Shown piece by piece: positions 1-8,700 of a DNA stretch of 64,000 nt (the first letter of the stretch is position 1; every line of letters starts with the position of its first letter). The stretch is from Paludibacteraceae bacterium (lineage in GTDB: Bacteria; Bacteroidota; Bacteroidia; Bacteroidales; Paludibacteraceae): contig JAILMN010000029.1 of NCBI GenBank assembly GCA_024692565.1, positions 62,001 to 126,000 on the forward strand, read 5' to 3'. Under the pieces are notes generated by a model, which searched no databases, had not been told where the DNA came from, and saw only the letters and a list, made by a program, of their open reading frames with translations. Both the position numbers and the translations under genes were made by a program.

Positions 1-629
1 TCTGCGTTTATCCGGCTATGGCTGAGTTCGTTCGCAAAGCCCTCAAGGATCCGAAATTCAACATCGCTTGCTGCTGCGCAGGTTTCCCTGCTGCACAGAC
101 TTTCCCGGAGATCAAAGTGGCTGAGACCGCTATGGCGCTCAAAGCCGGTGCTACCGAAGTGGACATCGTGCTGAGCGTAGGTAAATTCCTCGAGGGACGC
201 TACCAGGAGTGCTTCGACGAGATCCGCGAGATCAAGGACGTTTGCAAAGAGCATCACCTCAAAGTGATCCTCGAGACCGGTCTGCTCAAGAGCGCAGAGA
301 ACATCTGGAAAGCTTCCATCCTCTCAATGGCAGCTGGTTGCGACTTCATCAAGACCTCTACCGGTAAGATCGCTGTGAACGCTACTCCGGAGGCTACATT
401 CATCATGTGCCAGGCTATCAAAGCATGGAAAGAGAAAGCAGGTATCAAGATGGGTTACAAGCCCGCAGGTGGTGTGTCCACAACCGAAGAGGCTGTGCAA
501 CACTTCACGCTGGTTAAAGAGATCCTCGGCGAGGATTGGCTCAACAACGAGTGGTTCCGCTTCGGTGCTTCCCGTCTGGCTAACAACCTCCTTTCCTCTA
601 TCGTAGGTAAAGAAACCAAACACTTCTAA
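1..629 (+). CDS. deoC: deoxyribose-phosphate aldolase, 5' end outside the window
   Basis: This enzyme interconverts 2-deoxyribose 5-phosphate with glyceraldehyde 3-phosphate and acetaldehyde in deoxynucleoside catabolism. The reading frame is open from the first bases (the CVYP strand before the first ATG at 18 is part of the family core), so the true start is upstream. Three class I aldolase signatures are visible: EVDIVLSVG with the catalytic Asp, CDFIKTSTGK with the Schiff-base Lys, and MGYKPAGGV with the second catalytic Lys. The C-terminal FRFGASRLANNLL helix is also typical. The next gene starts 8 bp after the stop, so the two are probably co-transcribed. The call is secure; only the N-terminus is missing. 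Confidence 0.95.
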   Translation, partial: CVYPAMAEFVRKALKDPKFNIACCCAGFPAAQTFPEIKVAETAMALKAGATEVDIVLSVGKFLEGRYQECFDEIREIKDVCKEHHLKVILETGLLKSAENIWKASILSMAAGCDFIKTSTGKIAVNATPEATFIMCQAIKAWKEKAGIKMGYKPAGGVSTTEEAVQHFTLVKEILGEDWLNNEWFRFGASRLANNLLSSIVGKETKHF

Positions 630-637
630 GAATTCTA

Positions 638-2932
638 ATGAACAAGATTCTATCAAAACGATTCTTTTCGGACAATGTGGCGGAGCTCGTAGTGGAAGCT
701 CCGCTCATTGCGCGTAGCCGCAGAGCCGGCCATTTTGTTATCATCCGTGTGGACGCTCATTCGGAACGCGTGCCGTTGACCATCTCTGCCGCCGATATCG
801 AACGCGGCACCATCACGCTCGTCGTTCAGCGTATCGGTGTATCGACGCACAAACTGTTAGCGATGGAGCCCGGCGAATATCTGCATGATGTCGTCGGACC
901 GCTTGGACGCGCTACGCGTATCGAGAAATACGGTACGGTCGTTTGTGCCTGCGGAGGCGTAGGCGCTGCGCCTATGTTGCCTATCGCTGAGGCACTCAAG
1001 AAAGCCGGCAACCGCGTCATCACCGTCCTGGCTGCACGTAACAAAGACCTACTCATCCTGCGCGATGAACTTGCGCAATGGTCGGACGAAGTGATCATCA
1101 TGACCGATGACGGTTCCGCCGGACAGCAGGGTGTGGTCACCGTAGGTGTGGAGCAAGTGATCCAACGCGAGCAGGTCGACAAATGTATCACGATCGGTCC
1201 TGCCATCATGATGAAGTTCGTGGCACTCACGACCGCCAAATACAACATCCCTACCGAGGCTTCGTTGAACACGATCATGGTTGACGGAACCGGTATGTGC
1301 GGCGCGTGTCGTGTTACCGTGAACGGTAAGACCAAGTTCGTCTGCGTCGATGGACCTGAGTTCGATGCACATGGTGTCGATTGGAACGAGATGCTCAGCC
1401 GAATGAAGTCCTACAAGTCCGAAGAGACCGCTGCGATGGAAGCATACAAGGCTGCGGAGCAGCCGTTAAACGCTCCGAAGGAGCAGTTAAACGCGGCGAA
1501 GCCGCTGTGTAAACCGGAGCCTGTAGCTCCGTTTGAGGGCAAACCCAAAGACCGCGTAGCTATTCCGCGTGTTCAGATGCCGGAATTGCGACCCGAAGTG
1601 CGTGTCAAATCGCTGCACGAAGAGGTCAACCAAGGTCTGACGTTCGAGCAAGCCATCACCGAATCCCATCGTTGTCTCAACTGCCCGAAACCGACTTGTG
1701 TGCAGGGTTGTCCGGTTAATATCAGCATCCCGGGCTTCATCAAGACGCTTGAGAAAGGGGACATTCTCGGTGCCGCTGCGGTCATCAAAGAGAGTTCGTC
1801 TCTGCCTGCCGTTTGCGGTCGTGTCTGCCCGCAAGAGAAACAATGTGAGTCGCAATGTATCCATCTTAAGATGGGTCATCAGGCTGTGGCTATCGGTTAC
1901 CTCGAGCGCTTCTGCGCCGACTTCGCCAATAGTCAGCGCCGTCCGACTGATCAGGCTCGTCCGACCGGTCCGAAGATCGCTGTCGTCGGTTCCGGTCCTG
2001 CCGGATTGACTTTCGCCGGCGACGCAGCCAAATACGGCTACGAAGTGCATGTATTCGAAGCACTTCATGAAATAGGCGGTGTGCTGAAGTATGGAATTCC
2101 GGAATTCCGTCTTCCGAATAGTATTGTAGATACAGAGATAGATGGTCTTCGCACCCTCGGTGTACAGTTCCATACAGACACCATCATCGGCAAAACGATT
2201 ACCGTCAAAGAACTGGAGGAACAAGGATTCAAAGGTATCTTCGTGGGTTCAGGAGCCGGTCTGCCGCGTTTCATGAATATCCCTGGCGAGAACCTCAACG
2301 GCGTTCTTTCTTGCAACGAATACCTGACGCGTGTCAACCTTATGGACGCATCGAATCCGGCTACCGACACGCCGCTGCTGTACGGCAAGAACGTAGCGGT
2401 TATCGGCGGCGGTAACACCGCGATGGATGCCGTGCGTACCGCCAAACGCTTGGGCGCAGAGCACGCGATGATCATCTATCGCCGCAGCGAAGAAGAGATG
2501 CCGGCGCGTATCGAAGAGGTACATCACGCTAAGCAGGAAGGCATCGAATTTATGACCTTGCACAACCCGTTAGAGTACCATGCAGACGAGAACGGACGTG
2601 TCTGCGAAGCGGTGCTGCAAGTGATGGAACTGGGCGAACCCGACGAAAGCGGACGCCGCAGTCCGGTGCCCGTAGAAGGCAAGACCGTCACGATTCCTGT
2701 GGACCTCGTTATCGTAGCTGTAGGCGTTTCGCCTAACCCGCTGATTCCGTCGTCGGTAGAAGGACTCGAGATAAGCAAGAAAGGTACGATCGTTGTCAAC
2801 GAAGGCATGCAGTCCAACCTGCCGATGATCTTCGCCGGAGGCGATATAGTCCGCGGCGGTGCTACCGTCATCCTCGCTATGTCTGACGGACGCAAAGCCG
2901 CAGCCGCCATGCACGAGTATTTGAGCAAGTGA
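638..2932 (+). CDS. fused NfnA/NfnB-type flavoprotein (ferredoxin-NADP reductase subunit plus glutamate-synthase-like subunit)
   Basis: A 764-residue cytoplasmic oxidoreductase made of two units that are separate subunits in many bacteria. Residues 1 to about 265 resemble PyrK/NfnA: a flavin-binding RVPLTIS, the pyridine-nucleotide motif CGGVGAAPM, and a 2Fe-2S cysteine set in GMCGACRV with a later Cys. Residues from about 330 resemble NfnB/GltD: N-terminal Cys clusters CLNCPKPTC and CGRVCPQEKQC for 4Fe-4S centres, a GSGPAG FAD site near 450, GGGNTA for NADPH near 588, and IFAGGD near the end. Known Nfn complexes couple NADH and ferredoxin to NADP by electron bifurcation; that role here is inference. 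The linker at about residues 275-300 carries three hairpin-bearing 21-bp repeats described separately. The stop overlaps the GTG start of dacB. Confidence 0.88.
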   Translation: MNKILSKRFFSDNVAELVVEAPLIARSRRAGHFVIIRVDAHSERVPLTISAADIERGTITLVVQRIGVSTHKLLAMEPGEYLHDVVGPLGRATRIEKYGTVVCACGGVGAAPMLPIAEALKKAGNRVITVLAARNKDLLILRDELAQWSDEVIIMTDDGSAGQQGVVTVGVEQVIQREQVDKCITIGPAIMMKFVALTTAKYNIPTEASLNTIMVDGTGMCGACRVTVNGKTKFVCVDGPEFDAHGVDWNEMLSRMKSYKSEETAAMEAYKAAEQPLNAPKEQLNAAKPLCKPEPVAPFEGKPKDRVAIPRVQMPELRPEVRVKSLHEEVNQGLTFEQAITESHRCLNCPKPTCVQGCPVNISIPGFIKTLEKGDILGAAAVIKESSSLPAVCGRVCPQEKQCESQCIHLKMGHQAVAIGYLERFCADFANSQRRPTDQARPTGPKIAVVGSGPAGLTFAGDAAKYGYEVHVFEALHEIGGVLKYGIPEFRLPNSIVDTEIDGLRTLGVQFHTDTIIGKTITVKELEEQGFKGIFVGSGAGLPRFMNIPGENLNGVLSCNEYLTRVNLMDASNPATDTPLLYGKNVAVIGGGNTAMDAVRTAKRLGAEHAMIIYRRSEEEMPARIEEVHHAKQEGIEFMTLHNPLEYHADENGRVCEAVLQVMELGEPDESGRRSPVPVEGKTVTIPVDLVIVAVGVSPNPLIPSSVEGLEISKKGTIVVNEGMQSNLPMIFAGGDIVRGGATVILAMSDGRKAAAAMHEYLSK
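1465..1531 (+). repeat. three in-frame 21-22 bp hairpin units in the NfnA/NfnB linker
   Basis: Units begin at 1465, 1486 and 1507. Each starts with GTTAAAC (GTGTAAAC in the third) and continues into a short stem-loop: GCTCC-GAA-GGAGC, GCGGC-GAA-GCCGC, and GGAGC-CTGTA-GCTCC. The stem bases differ between units while the pairing is kept. The first two units are exactly seven codons long and read LNAPKEQ and LNAAKPL, so the reading frame survives. Confidence 0.75.
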
Positions 2933-4311
2933 GCCTGTTATCCGCCATATTGCTGAGTGTCACTTTCCTGACGAGCCATCCGGTTACCGGGCAGGCGAAT
3001 ATGTCTGTCTTGGTGCAGAACCTAAAAACAGGCGAAGTGATAGACAGTTATCGTCCCGACCATGTGGTACCGCCTGCATCGGTGATGAAACTGCTGACGA
3101 CCGGTGCGGCGCTGGAGATCTTAGGCTCCGGATATAAGTTCCCGACCATCCTGGAGTACTCCGGCACTATCGAAAACGGCGTGCTGCAAGGCGATCTCTA
3201 TATCCGCGGATGCTGCGATCCATCGCTTGGATGGAAAGGTCAAACGGCCTTTCTCGCCCGTTGGGTCAAGGCGGTTCGTGCTGCCGGCATCAAGTCTATC
3301 GAAGGCGCTGTGATTGCCGACATGACGATGCTGGATGGCGATGCACAGAATCCCGGATGGCTATGCGAAGATGCAGGCAACTACTATGCGCCAGGTATAT
3401 TCGCACTCAATTACTACGGTAACACAATGAATATTGTGCTCAAAAGCGGTAAACCCGGTAGTGTGGCAACCGTAATGAAGATAGAGCCGGTAGTGGAGGA
3501 TGTTTATTTCGTCAATCATATCCGCTGTGGAGAAATCAAACATGACGGGGCGTTCGTGAGTGGTCTGCCGTATAGTCGCGAGCGCTATCTCACCGGTGCG
3601 GTGCCTTCTAATCTCGGTACGTTCGGCATCAAAGGTGACCTGCCTAACCCCGGTCTGCTTCTTGCGCGACACTTCACGGCAAGGCTGCGCGAGGCCGGTA
3701 TTCGTGTCAAACGCGATGCTACCTACGAAGCTGATTATAACCCGCTGAACCCGCCGCGAACGGAGCTGTACACTCATTATTCGGGACCGCTCTCCGAGAT
3801 CATCAAAGAGACCAATATCAACAGTAACAACCTCTACGCTGAAGCGCTCTTCCGTTATTTAGGCACCCGCTATACCTTGCCGGGTACGATTCATAACAGC
3901 CAAGATCTGCTTCGCGACTTCTGGCGCCGCAGAGGTGTGCCCATCCAAAACGCCATCATTAAAGACGGTTGCGGTCTGGCGCCGCAAGATGCGGTTAGCG
4001 CAAAAGCATTCGTGCAACTGCTCACCATCATGGCCAAGAGTAAGAACCGTGAGGCTTGGATGGCTTCCTTACCCGTCAGCGGGCAAACGGGTACACTCAA
4101 AACACTCTGTCCGGGCACACCGCTCGAGGGACGTATTCACGCCAAAAGCGGCACTATCGCAGGCACCAAGAACTTCGCCGGGTACATCGATATGCCGAAT
4201 GGCGAAACATGGGTTTTCGCCATCCTCATCAACTCCGCGCCGGGCAAAGCGCGAGCTATACAAAATATCATTCAGCAGTACCTACTCGATGTTTGTGGAG
4301 AAAACAAATAG
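2929..4311 (+). CDS. dacB: D-alanyl-D-alanine carboxypeptidase/endopeptidase, PBP4 family (peptidase S13)
   Basis: A periplasmic penicillin-binding protein that trims or cleaves peptidoglycan stem peptides. The three active-site boxes are clear: SVMK (Ser51, Lys54), SNN near residue 299, and KSG near 406 in place of the commoner KTG. An N-terminal hydrophobic stretch of about 20 residues is a probable signal peptide. The start is a GTG whose last two bases lie in the stop codon of the preceding gene, implying translational coupling; the next ATG at 3001 would remove the signal peptide, so the GTG is preferred. Length of 460 residues fits the family. The 3' end overlaps birA by 23 bp. Confidence 0.93.
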   Translation: MSLLSAILLSVTFLTSHPVTGQANMSVLVQNLKTGEVIDSYRPDHVVPPASVMKLLTTGAALEILGSGYKFPTILEYSGTIENGVLQGDLYIRGCCDPSLGWKGQTAFLARWVKAVRAAGIKSIEGAVIADMTMLDGDAQNPGWLCEDAGNYYAPGIFALNYYGNTMNIVLKSGKPGSVATVMKIEPVVEDVYFVNHIRCGEIKHDGAFVSGLPYSRERYLTGAVPSNLGTFGIKGDLPNPGLLLARHFTARLREAGIRVKRDATYEADYNPLNPPRTELYTHYSGPLSEIIKETNINSNNLYAEALFRYLGTRYTLPGTIHNSQDLLRDFWRRRGVPIQNAIIKDGCGLAPQDAVSAKAFVQLLTIMAKSKNREAWMASLPVSGQTGTLKTLCPGTPLEGRIHAKSGTIAGTKNFAGYIDMPNGETWVFAILINSAPGKARAIQNIIQQYLLDVCGENK

Positions 4312-5131
4312 TACCAACACCCTTATGCGGGAGATGATCACCAACGGCGAATGGCCGAAAGGTGAGACCTATCTGCAGGCAAGATTCCAAACGGAAGGCC
4401 GCGGACAAACCGGCAATAAATGGGAGAGCGAAGAGGGCAAAAATATCCTGTGCTCGTTCCTGTTGCCGCCGATAGACGAAGAGCCGTTCTATTATACGGT
4501 AGCGGTCAGCGTCGCGGTGTACATGGTGCTCGAGGAGGTACTATCGAATGAGGTGCGCCAATTGGCAGAAGACACCGATCTGCACGGGCTGACCAAACTG
4601 ATGGAACTGTGCCGCCAAAAAGCACCGGGACTGACCATTAAATGGCCGAATGATATCTATTATAAGGATGAGAAACTGGCAGGCATACTGATTGAAGGCG
4701 GATTGACGGGTTCCAAGATGGACTACGCCCTCGCCGGTATCGGGCTCAATGTGAACCAGACACGCTGGCGTTCGGCGCCGAATGCCACTTCGCTGAAAAC
4801 CATTGCTCGTTCCATCTCCGGCTATCAGGGAGAGTTTGATATAGACGCGCTGATGGAAGGGCTAAATGAGAGAATCCAAGCGGTTTTCAAACTGCCCGAG
4901 CGCATTGTATGGGACCGCTATATGGACGTCCTCTATCGCAGCAAAGACGGTCCATGGCCGTTCGTGGAACGCACCGTCGATATGGCACCGACCATGAACG
5001 CCCCAAAAGGTACCAAAGGTACTTTCAGAGCTTGGATACTCGAGGTGCGGCATAATGGCGAACTGGTGCTGCAAGATGAGAAGGGCGAACAACGCTTCTA
5101 TCATTTCAAGCAGATCCGCTACGTCGTCTAA
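4289..5131 (+). CDS. birA: biotin--[acetyl-CoA-carboxylase] ligase, monofunctional
   Basis: Activates biotin with ATP and transfers it to the biotin carrier lysine of carboxylases. The 280-residue product has the family signatures in order: NSTN near the N-terminus, GRGQTGNKW (biotinyl-5'-AMP loop), ILCSFLLPP, KWPNDIYY, KLAGILIEG and GIGLNVNQ. There is no N-terminal helix-turn-helix, so this is the non-repressor form usual in Bacteroidetes. The frame is open far upstream inside dacB, but similarity begins at the ATG at 4289 (MFVEKTNSTN), which I take as the start. It overlaps dacB by 23 bp and probably depends on its transcript. Confidence 0.93.
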   Translation: MFVEKTNSTNTLMREMITNGEWPKGETYLQARFQTEGRGQTGNKWESEEGKNILCSFLLPPIDEEPFYYTVAVSVAVYMVLEEVLSNEVRQLAEDTDLHGLTKLMELCRQKAPGLTIKWPNDIYYKDEKLAGILIEGGLTGSKMDYALAGIGLNVNQTRWRSAPNATSLKTIARSISGYQGEFDIDALMEGLNERIQAVFKLPERIVWDRYMDVLYRSKDGPWPFVERTVDMAPTMNAPKGTKGTFRAWILEVRHNGELVLQDEKGEQRFYHFKQIRYVV

Positions 5132-5162
5132 AAAAATTGTAAAATATATAATCTAAAATAAA

Positions 5163-6296
5163 ATGAAATCAATCATCATCACCGGCGGAGCCGGATTTAT
5201 CGGAAGTCATGTTGTTCGCCTCTTCGTGAACAAGTACCCCGACTACCGCATCATCAATGTCGATAAACTGACGTACGCCGGCAACTTGGCGAACCTCAAG
5301 GACATCGAGGACAAACCCAACTACCGCTTTGTGCGCGCAGACATCTGCGATTTCGATACCATCTTCGCGCTTATGAAAGAGGAGCACGTGACAGGTGTTA
5401 TCCATCTTGCGGCAGAGAGTCATGTGGACCGTTCTATCAAAGACCCGTTCACCTTTGCGCGCACCAATGTGATGGGTACGCTCTCTATGCTACAAGCAGC
5501 CAAACTGTATTGGGAGTCGTTGCCCGAGAAATTCGAAGGCAAACGATTCTATCATATCTCGACGGATGAGGTATACGGTGCGCTGCAGATGACGCATCCG
5601 GAAGGTATCAAACCGCCGTTCACGACCACCGCTTCTTCGGCTGAGCATCACCTCGCCTACGGCGAAGATTTCTTCTATGAGACCACGAAGTACAATCCGC
5701 ATTCGCCCTATTCGGCATCCAAAGCATCATCGGACCACTTCGTGCGCGCTTTCCATGACACCTATGGTCTTCCAACGATCGTGACGAACTGCTCCAATAA
5801 CTACGGTCCGTACCAATTCCCCGAGAAACTGATTCCGCTGTTCATCAATAATATTCGTCATCGCAAACCTCTGCCCGTCTATGGCAAAGGTGAGAACGTG
5901 CGCGATTGGCTGTATGTAGTGGACCATGCACGCGCTATAGATGTCATTTTCCACAAGGGTAAGATCGCTGAGACATATAACATCGGCGGCTTCAACGAGT
6001 GGAAGAATATCGACATCATCAAAACGGTCATCAAGACAGTCGATCGTCTGCTCGGTCGTCCTGAAGGCGCAGACCTTGACCTCATCACCTATGTCACCGA
6101 CCGCGCAGGACACGATATGCGTTATGCAATAGATTCCACAAAGTTACAGCGTGAATTAGGATGGGAACCGAGTTTGCAGTTCGAAGAGGGTATTGAGAAA
6201 ACCGTTCAGTGGTACCTCGACAACCAGGAATGGCTCGATAATATCACTTCCGGTGACTACGAGAAATACTACGACGAGATGTACAAGAATCGTTAA
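5163..6296 (+). CDS. rfbB: dTDP-glucose 4,6-dehydratase
   Basis: Converts dTDP-glucose to dTDP-4-keto-6-deoxyglucose, the entry to dTDP-rhamnose and other deoxysugars of surface glycans. An extended short-chain dehydrogenase fold is evident: NAD motif GGAGFIG at residues 8-14, active-site region STDEVYG near 133, and YSASK with Tyr183 and Lys187. NNYGPYQFPEKLIPL and RDWLYVVDH are typical of RfbB. The product of 377 residues is normal. No other rfb genes are adjacent, so dTDP-sugar synthesis is dispersed in this genome. A 31-bp A-rich gap separates it from birA, and a strong terminator follows the stop codon at once. Confidence 0.95.
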   Translation: MKSIIITGGAGFIGSHVVRLFVNKYPDYRIINVDKLTYAGNLANLKDIEDKPNYRFVRADICDFDTIFALMKEEHVTGVIHLAAESHVDRSIKDPFTFARTNVMGTLSMLQAAKLYWESLPEKFEGKRFYHISTDEVYGALQMTHPEGIKPPFTTTASSAEHHLAYGEDFFYETTKYNPHSPYSASKASSDHFVRAFHDTYGLPTIVTNCSNNYGPYQFPEKLIPLFINNIRHRKPLPVYGKGENVRDWLYVVDHARAIDVIFHKGKIAETYNIGGFNEWKNIDIIKTVIKTVDRLLGRPEGADLDLITYVTDRAGHDMRYAIDSTKLQRELGWEPSLQFEEGIEKTVQWYLDNQEWLDNITSGDYEKYYDEMYKNR

Positions 6297-6326
6297 GAAA
6301 AAGGACGCCTCACAGCGTCCTTTTTC
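6297..6326. terminator. bidirectional terminator between rfbB and the AraC-family gene
   Basis: A perfect 12-bp stem (GAAAAAGGACGC paired with GCGTCCTTTTTC) with a 6-base loop. It begins directly after the rfbB stop and ends one base before the stop of the convergent regulator. The A and T runs at the base of the stem let it act in both directions. Confidence 0.9.
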
Positions 6327-7172
6327 TTATGCATTTCTATACGCTTTCGGCGTCACGCCTACGTGCGATTTGAAGAATCGATTGAAGAAGGCAACATTGT
6401 CAAAACCTAAGCTGAGTGCGATCTCTTTGATCTGCAGGTTGGTGATTTTCAGCTGCGATTTCGCGTCCGTCAATATCGCTTCGATGATAATATCTCCTGC
6501 CGTGCGTTCACCTACGGATTTGATGGTTGAGCAGAGGTGCGGCAATGTCAGACGCATTGCCTCCGCGTATTGACTCACATGATGCCATTCGTGGTAGTGC
6601 TTCAGCACTAACTGACAATAATCCTGATAAATCTCCGTCTTGCGGTCAAGCGGTTTCACGAGGTATTCATCCTGCTCCTTGGCGTACTTCGCATAACTCG
6701 TCTGCAGCAAGTTGAATAAATGCACCATCTTCTCGCTGTCGAGCATCGTCGGCGTAGCATTGAGTGCTGCGATAACGGTGTCGTACATCTTGCATAACAC
6801 GTCTGCATGGTTCTCGCTGATGCTGATCTTCGGCGAATGAAGTTGCAGCGCCGAAAGCGACATTCGATTGTTGACGGTATTTTTCTCCAAGAACTTACTA
6901 CCGAAAACAATCCAATAAACCAATGCGTCGTCTGAGAACTCGCGAATCAAAAGGAAACTACCTGGCTCCAGCAATAAGACATCGTTGGCTTTGAAATCAT
7001 ACTCCGTTACGTTAATCGTCGCGTGAGCTGTACCGCGCACCAAAAGGGCATACACACCGCACTTGATTTTACACGGATAACGACCGTATTCGTTCATCAG
7101 TTTACCACTTGCGTCACCGATCATGTAATCGCCGTAAGGACAATCGACAATAGGGATATTATTCTCTTTCAT
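6327..7172 (-). CDS. AraC-family transcriptional regulator
   Basis: A 281-residue cytoplasmic DNA-binding protein. The C-terminal 100 residues carry the double helix-turn-helix of the AraC/XylS family, with the second helix-turn-helix signature IKEIALSLGFDNVAFFNRFFK followed by HVGVTPKAYR (shown here split to its key parts). The N-terminal half looks like a cupin-type effector-binding domain (strand pattern with ANDVLLLEPGSFLLIRE). The ligand is unknown. It has its own promoter at 7198-7228 and stands alone between convergent rfbB and the upstream operon. The target genes cannot be told from sequence. Confidence 0.9.
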   Translation of the reverse strand: MKENNIPIVDCPYGDYMIGDASGKLMNEYGRYPCKIKCGVYALLVRGTAHATINVTEYDFKANDVLLLEPGSFLLIREFSDDALVYWIVFGSKFLEKNTVNNRMSLSALQLHSPKISISENHADVLCKMYDTVIAALNATPTMLDSEKMVHLFNLLQTSYAKYAKEQDEYLVKPLDRKTEIYQDYCQLVLKHYHEWHHVSQYAEAMRLTLPHLCSTIKSVGERTAGDIIIEAILTDAKSQLKITNLQIKEIALSLGFDNVAFFNRFFKSHVGVTPKAYRNA

Positions 7173-7197
7173 CTTAATAATTGTACTAAATTCGGTG

Positions 7198-7228
7198 CAA
7201 AAGTAGTAAAAATTTTCTTATTTACCAA
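7198..7228 (-). promoter_or_regulatory. promoter of the AraC-family gene
   Basis: On the minus strand TTG (7226-7228), a 20-base spacer and TACTTTTG (7198-7205) match the Bacteroidetes primary sigma consensus. The start codon lies about 25 bases downstream. Confidence 0.7.
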
Positions 7229-7265
7229 ATAATTTGATAAAAATCGTGCATTTTTGTGCAATTTG

Positions 7266-7427
7266 TCATTTACACTCTGCAACCGAAGACAATTCCGCCT
7301 TGCATTGCTGCAGAAGGGCAGTAGCTTCGGAAGCAAGGCGTTTATACTCGTCCATGCTGATGGCTTCGGATTGTTCGAGTTGCGCAATGATAGCTTCTGC
7401 GCGTTTGATATTTTCGTCGTAATTCAT
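7266..7427 (-). CDS. xseB: exodeoxyribonuclease VII small subunit
   Basis: A 53-residue product that matches the small XseB family: a helix rich in Glu/Ala around IKRAEAIIAQLE, a central EAISMDEYKRLA turn, and a second helix ending ALLQQCKAELSSVAE. XseB forms a coiled array on XseA in the nuclease that degrades single-stranded DNA. The ATG lies one base after the stop of the sugar-transferase gene, so it is the last gene of the tsaC operon. The catalytic subunit gene xseA is not in the window. At 53 residues it is a little shorter than usual. Recognition rests on pattern only. Confidence 0.72.
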   Translation of the reverse strand: MNYDENIKRAEAIIAQLEQSEAISMDEYKRLASEATALLQQCKAELSSVAECK

Positions 7428-7428
7428 A

Positions 7429-8700
7429 CTATTTACCTTTGCCGCGGAGAATGACGCCGATAGTGAAGAAGAGAATCTTGAAATCGAGCATCAGCGACAT
7501 ATTCTCCACATAGACGATATCGCAGTTGAGGCGCTCAATCATCTTCTCCATCGTATCGGTGTAGCCTACGCGAATTGGTCCCCAACTGGTGAGTCCCGGA
7601 CGTACCTTATAGATGAGGCAGTAATACGGTGCTTCCTTCATGATCTGCTCAATGAAATATGGTCTTTCCGGACGCGGTCCGACGATCGCCATGTCGCCTT
7701 TGAGGATATTCCATAACTGTGGCAGTTCATCCAAACGATACTTGCGCAACCAGTGACCGACGCGCGTGATACGCGGGTCGTTGTCGTGCGTGATCTGCGG
7801 CACACCATCCGCTTCCGCGTGGTCGATCATCGTGCGGAACTTATGGATTCGGAAGGGCAAACCGTACAAACCGATACGCTCTTGGTTGTAGAAAATCGGA
7901 CCTTTGGAGGACAGTTTTACTTGCAGCATGATGAGTGCTAACAACGGCGAGAGGACGATAAGTCCTATGAGCGACACCACTATATCCAAGGCGCGTTTGA
8001 TACACAACTCCGAATCGCTCATGTGCTGCTCTGTGATGCGGATGAGTGACGGTCTGTCAAGCCGTCCGATACGCGCCGCGCCAGTGAGCATGTCGTACAC
8101 ACGCGGAACCATACTGATTTCGCACGCCAGCGGATACAAGCGCGCGATAAGTTCATACAACTGACGGTCGGTATAATTGTCCGGCAGATCCAAAATCACT
8201 TCATCCTGTTCGCCGGCTTTGAGTCGTTTGGCCTCAGCCAAAGAATGAACCGCGCACGTGCGCAACACACCGCGACGACGCGTGAGCAACGTGATTGCCA
8301 GACGCGGAATATAACTCAGCACGAATTGCAACGCAAAGAGCACTCCGAGTGAACCTAAATAGCGTTCGTAGGACTCCACTTGGTCATCGATGATGATGAG
8401 GAAAAAGAAGAGCAACGCGATGATAGCCGCCGAGACAAATGTGCGTGAGAACTCGCGCCAAAGAGGTTTTTGGAAAGGCCGCAGATAGTATCCAGACAGG
8501 TAGTAAATGAAGACGCAAATCAAAGGGTACACCAACAACGGAGGCCAGAAATTAAATGCCGGAACCAACACTTCGTTCAGCGACTCCACACGACCGTCGT
8601 ACACAATCCAACGGAAGCCCAGAAAACACAACCACACCAACTCGCTGCTCAGCAAGTCGGCAAGGATGTACCATAACTGTTGTCGGCGTCTCAGATTCAT
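7429..8700 (-). CDS. polyprenyl-phosphate sugar phosphotransferase (bacterial sugar transferase, WcaJ-like)
   Basis: An initiating glycosyltransferase for exopolysaccharide or capsule: transfers a sugar phosphate from a nucleotide sugar to undecaprenyl phosphate at the inner membrane. The N-terminal half has several hydrophobic helices (residues about 10-120) and a poorly conserved CoA-like domain. The C-terminal 200 residues form the conserved sugar transferase domain: a membrane re-entrant helix, then KGPIFYNQERIG, FRIHKFRTM, RKYRLDELPQLWN and VGPRPERP. Length of 423 residues is normal. The start overlaps the stop of tsaC by 4 bp (ATGA). The acceptor sugar cannot be deduced. Confidence 0.9.
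   Translation of the reverse strand: MNLRRRQQLWYILADLLSSELVWLCFLGFRWIVYDGRVESLNEVLVPAFNFWPPLLVYPLICVFIYYLSGYYLRPFQKPLWREFSRTFVSAAIIALLFFFLIIIDDQVESYERYLGSLGVLFALQFVLSYIPRLAITLLTRRRGVLRTCAVHSLAEAKRLKAGEQDEVILDLPDNYTDRQLYELIARLYPLACEISMVPRVYDMLTGAARIGRLDRPSLIRITEQHMSDSELCIKRALDIVVSLIGLIVLSPLLALIMLQVKLSSKGPIFYNQERIGLYGLPFRIHKFRTMIDHAEADGVPQITHDNDPRITRVGHWLRKYRLDELPQLWNILKGDMAIVGPRPERPYFIEQIMKEAPYYCLIYKVRPGLTSWGPIRVGYTDTMEKMIERLNCDIVYVENMSLMLDFKILFFTIGVILRGKGK

Noticed and set aside
1465..1531. Hairpins in the NfnA/NfnB linker as a terminator between two genes
   Set aside because: No T-tract follows, and the frame is open through the linker with proper domains on both sides.
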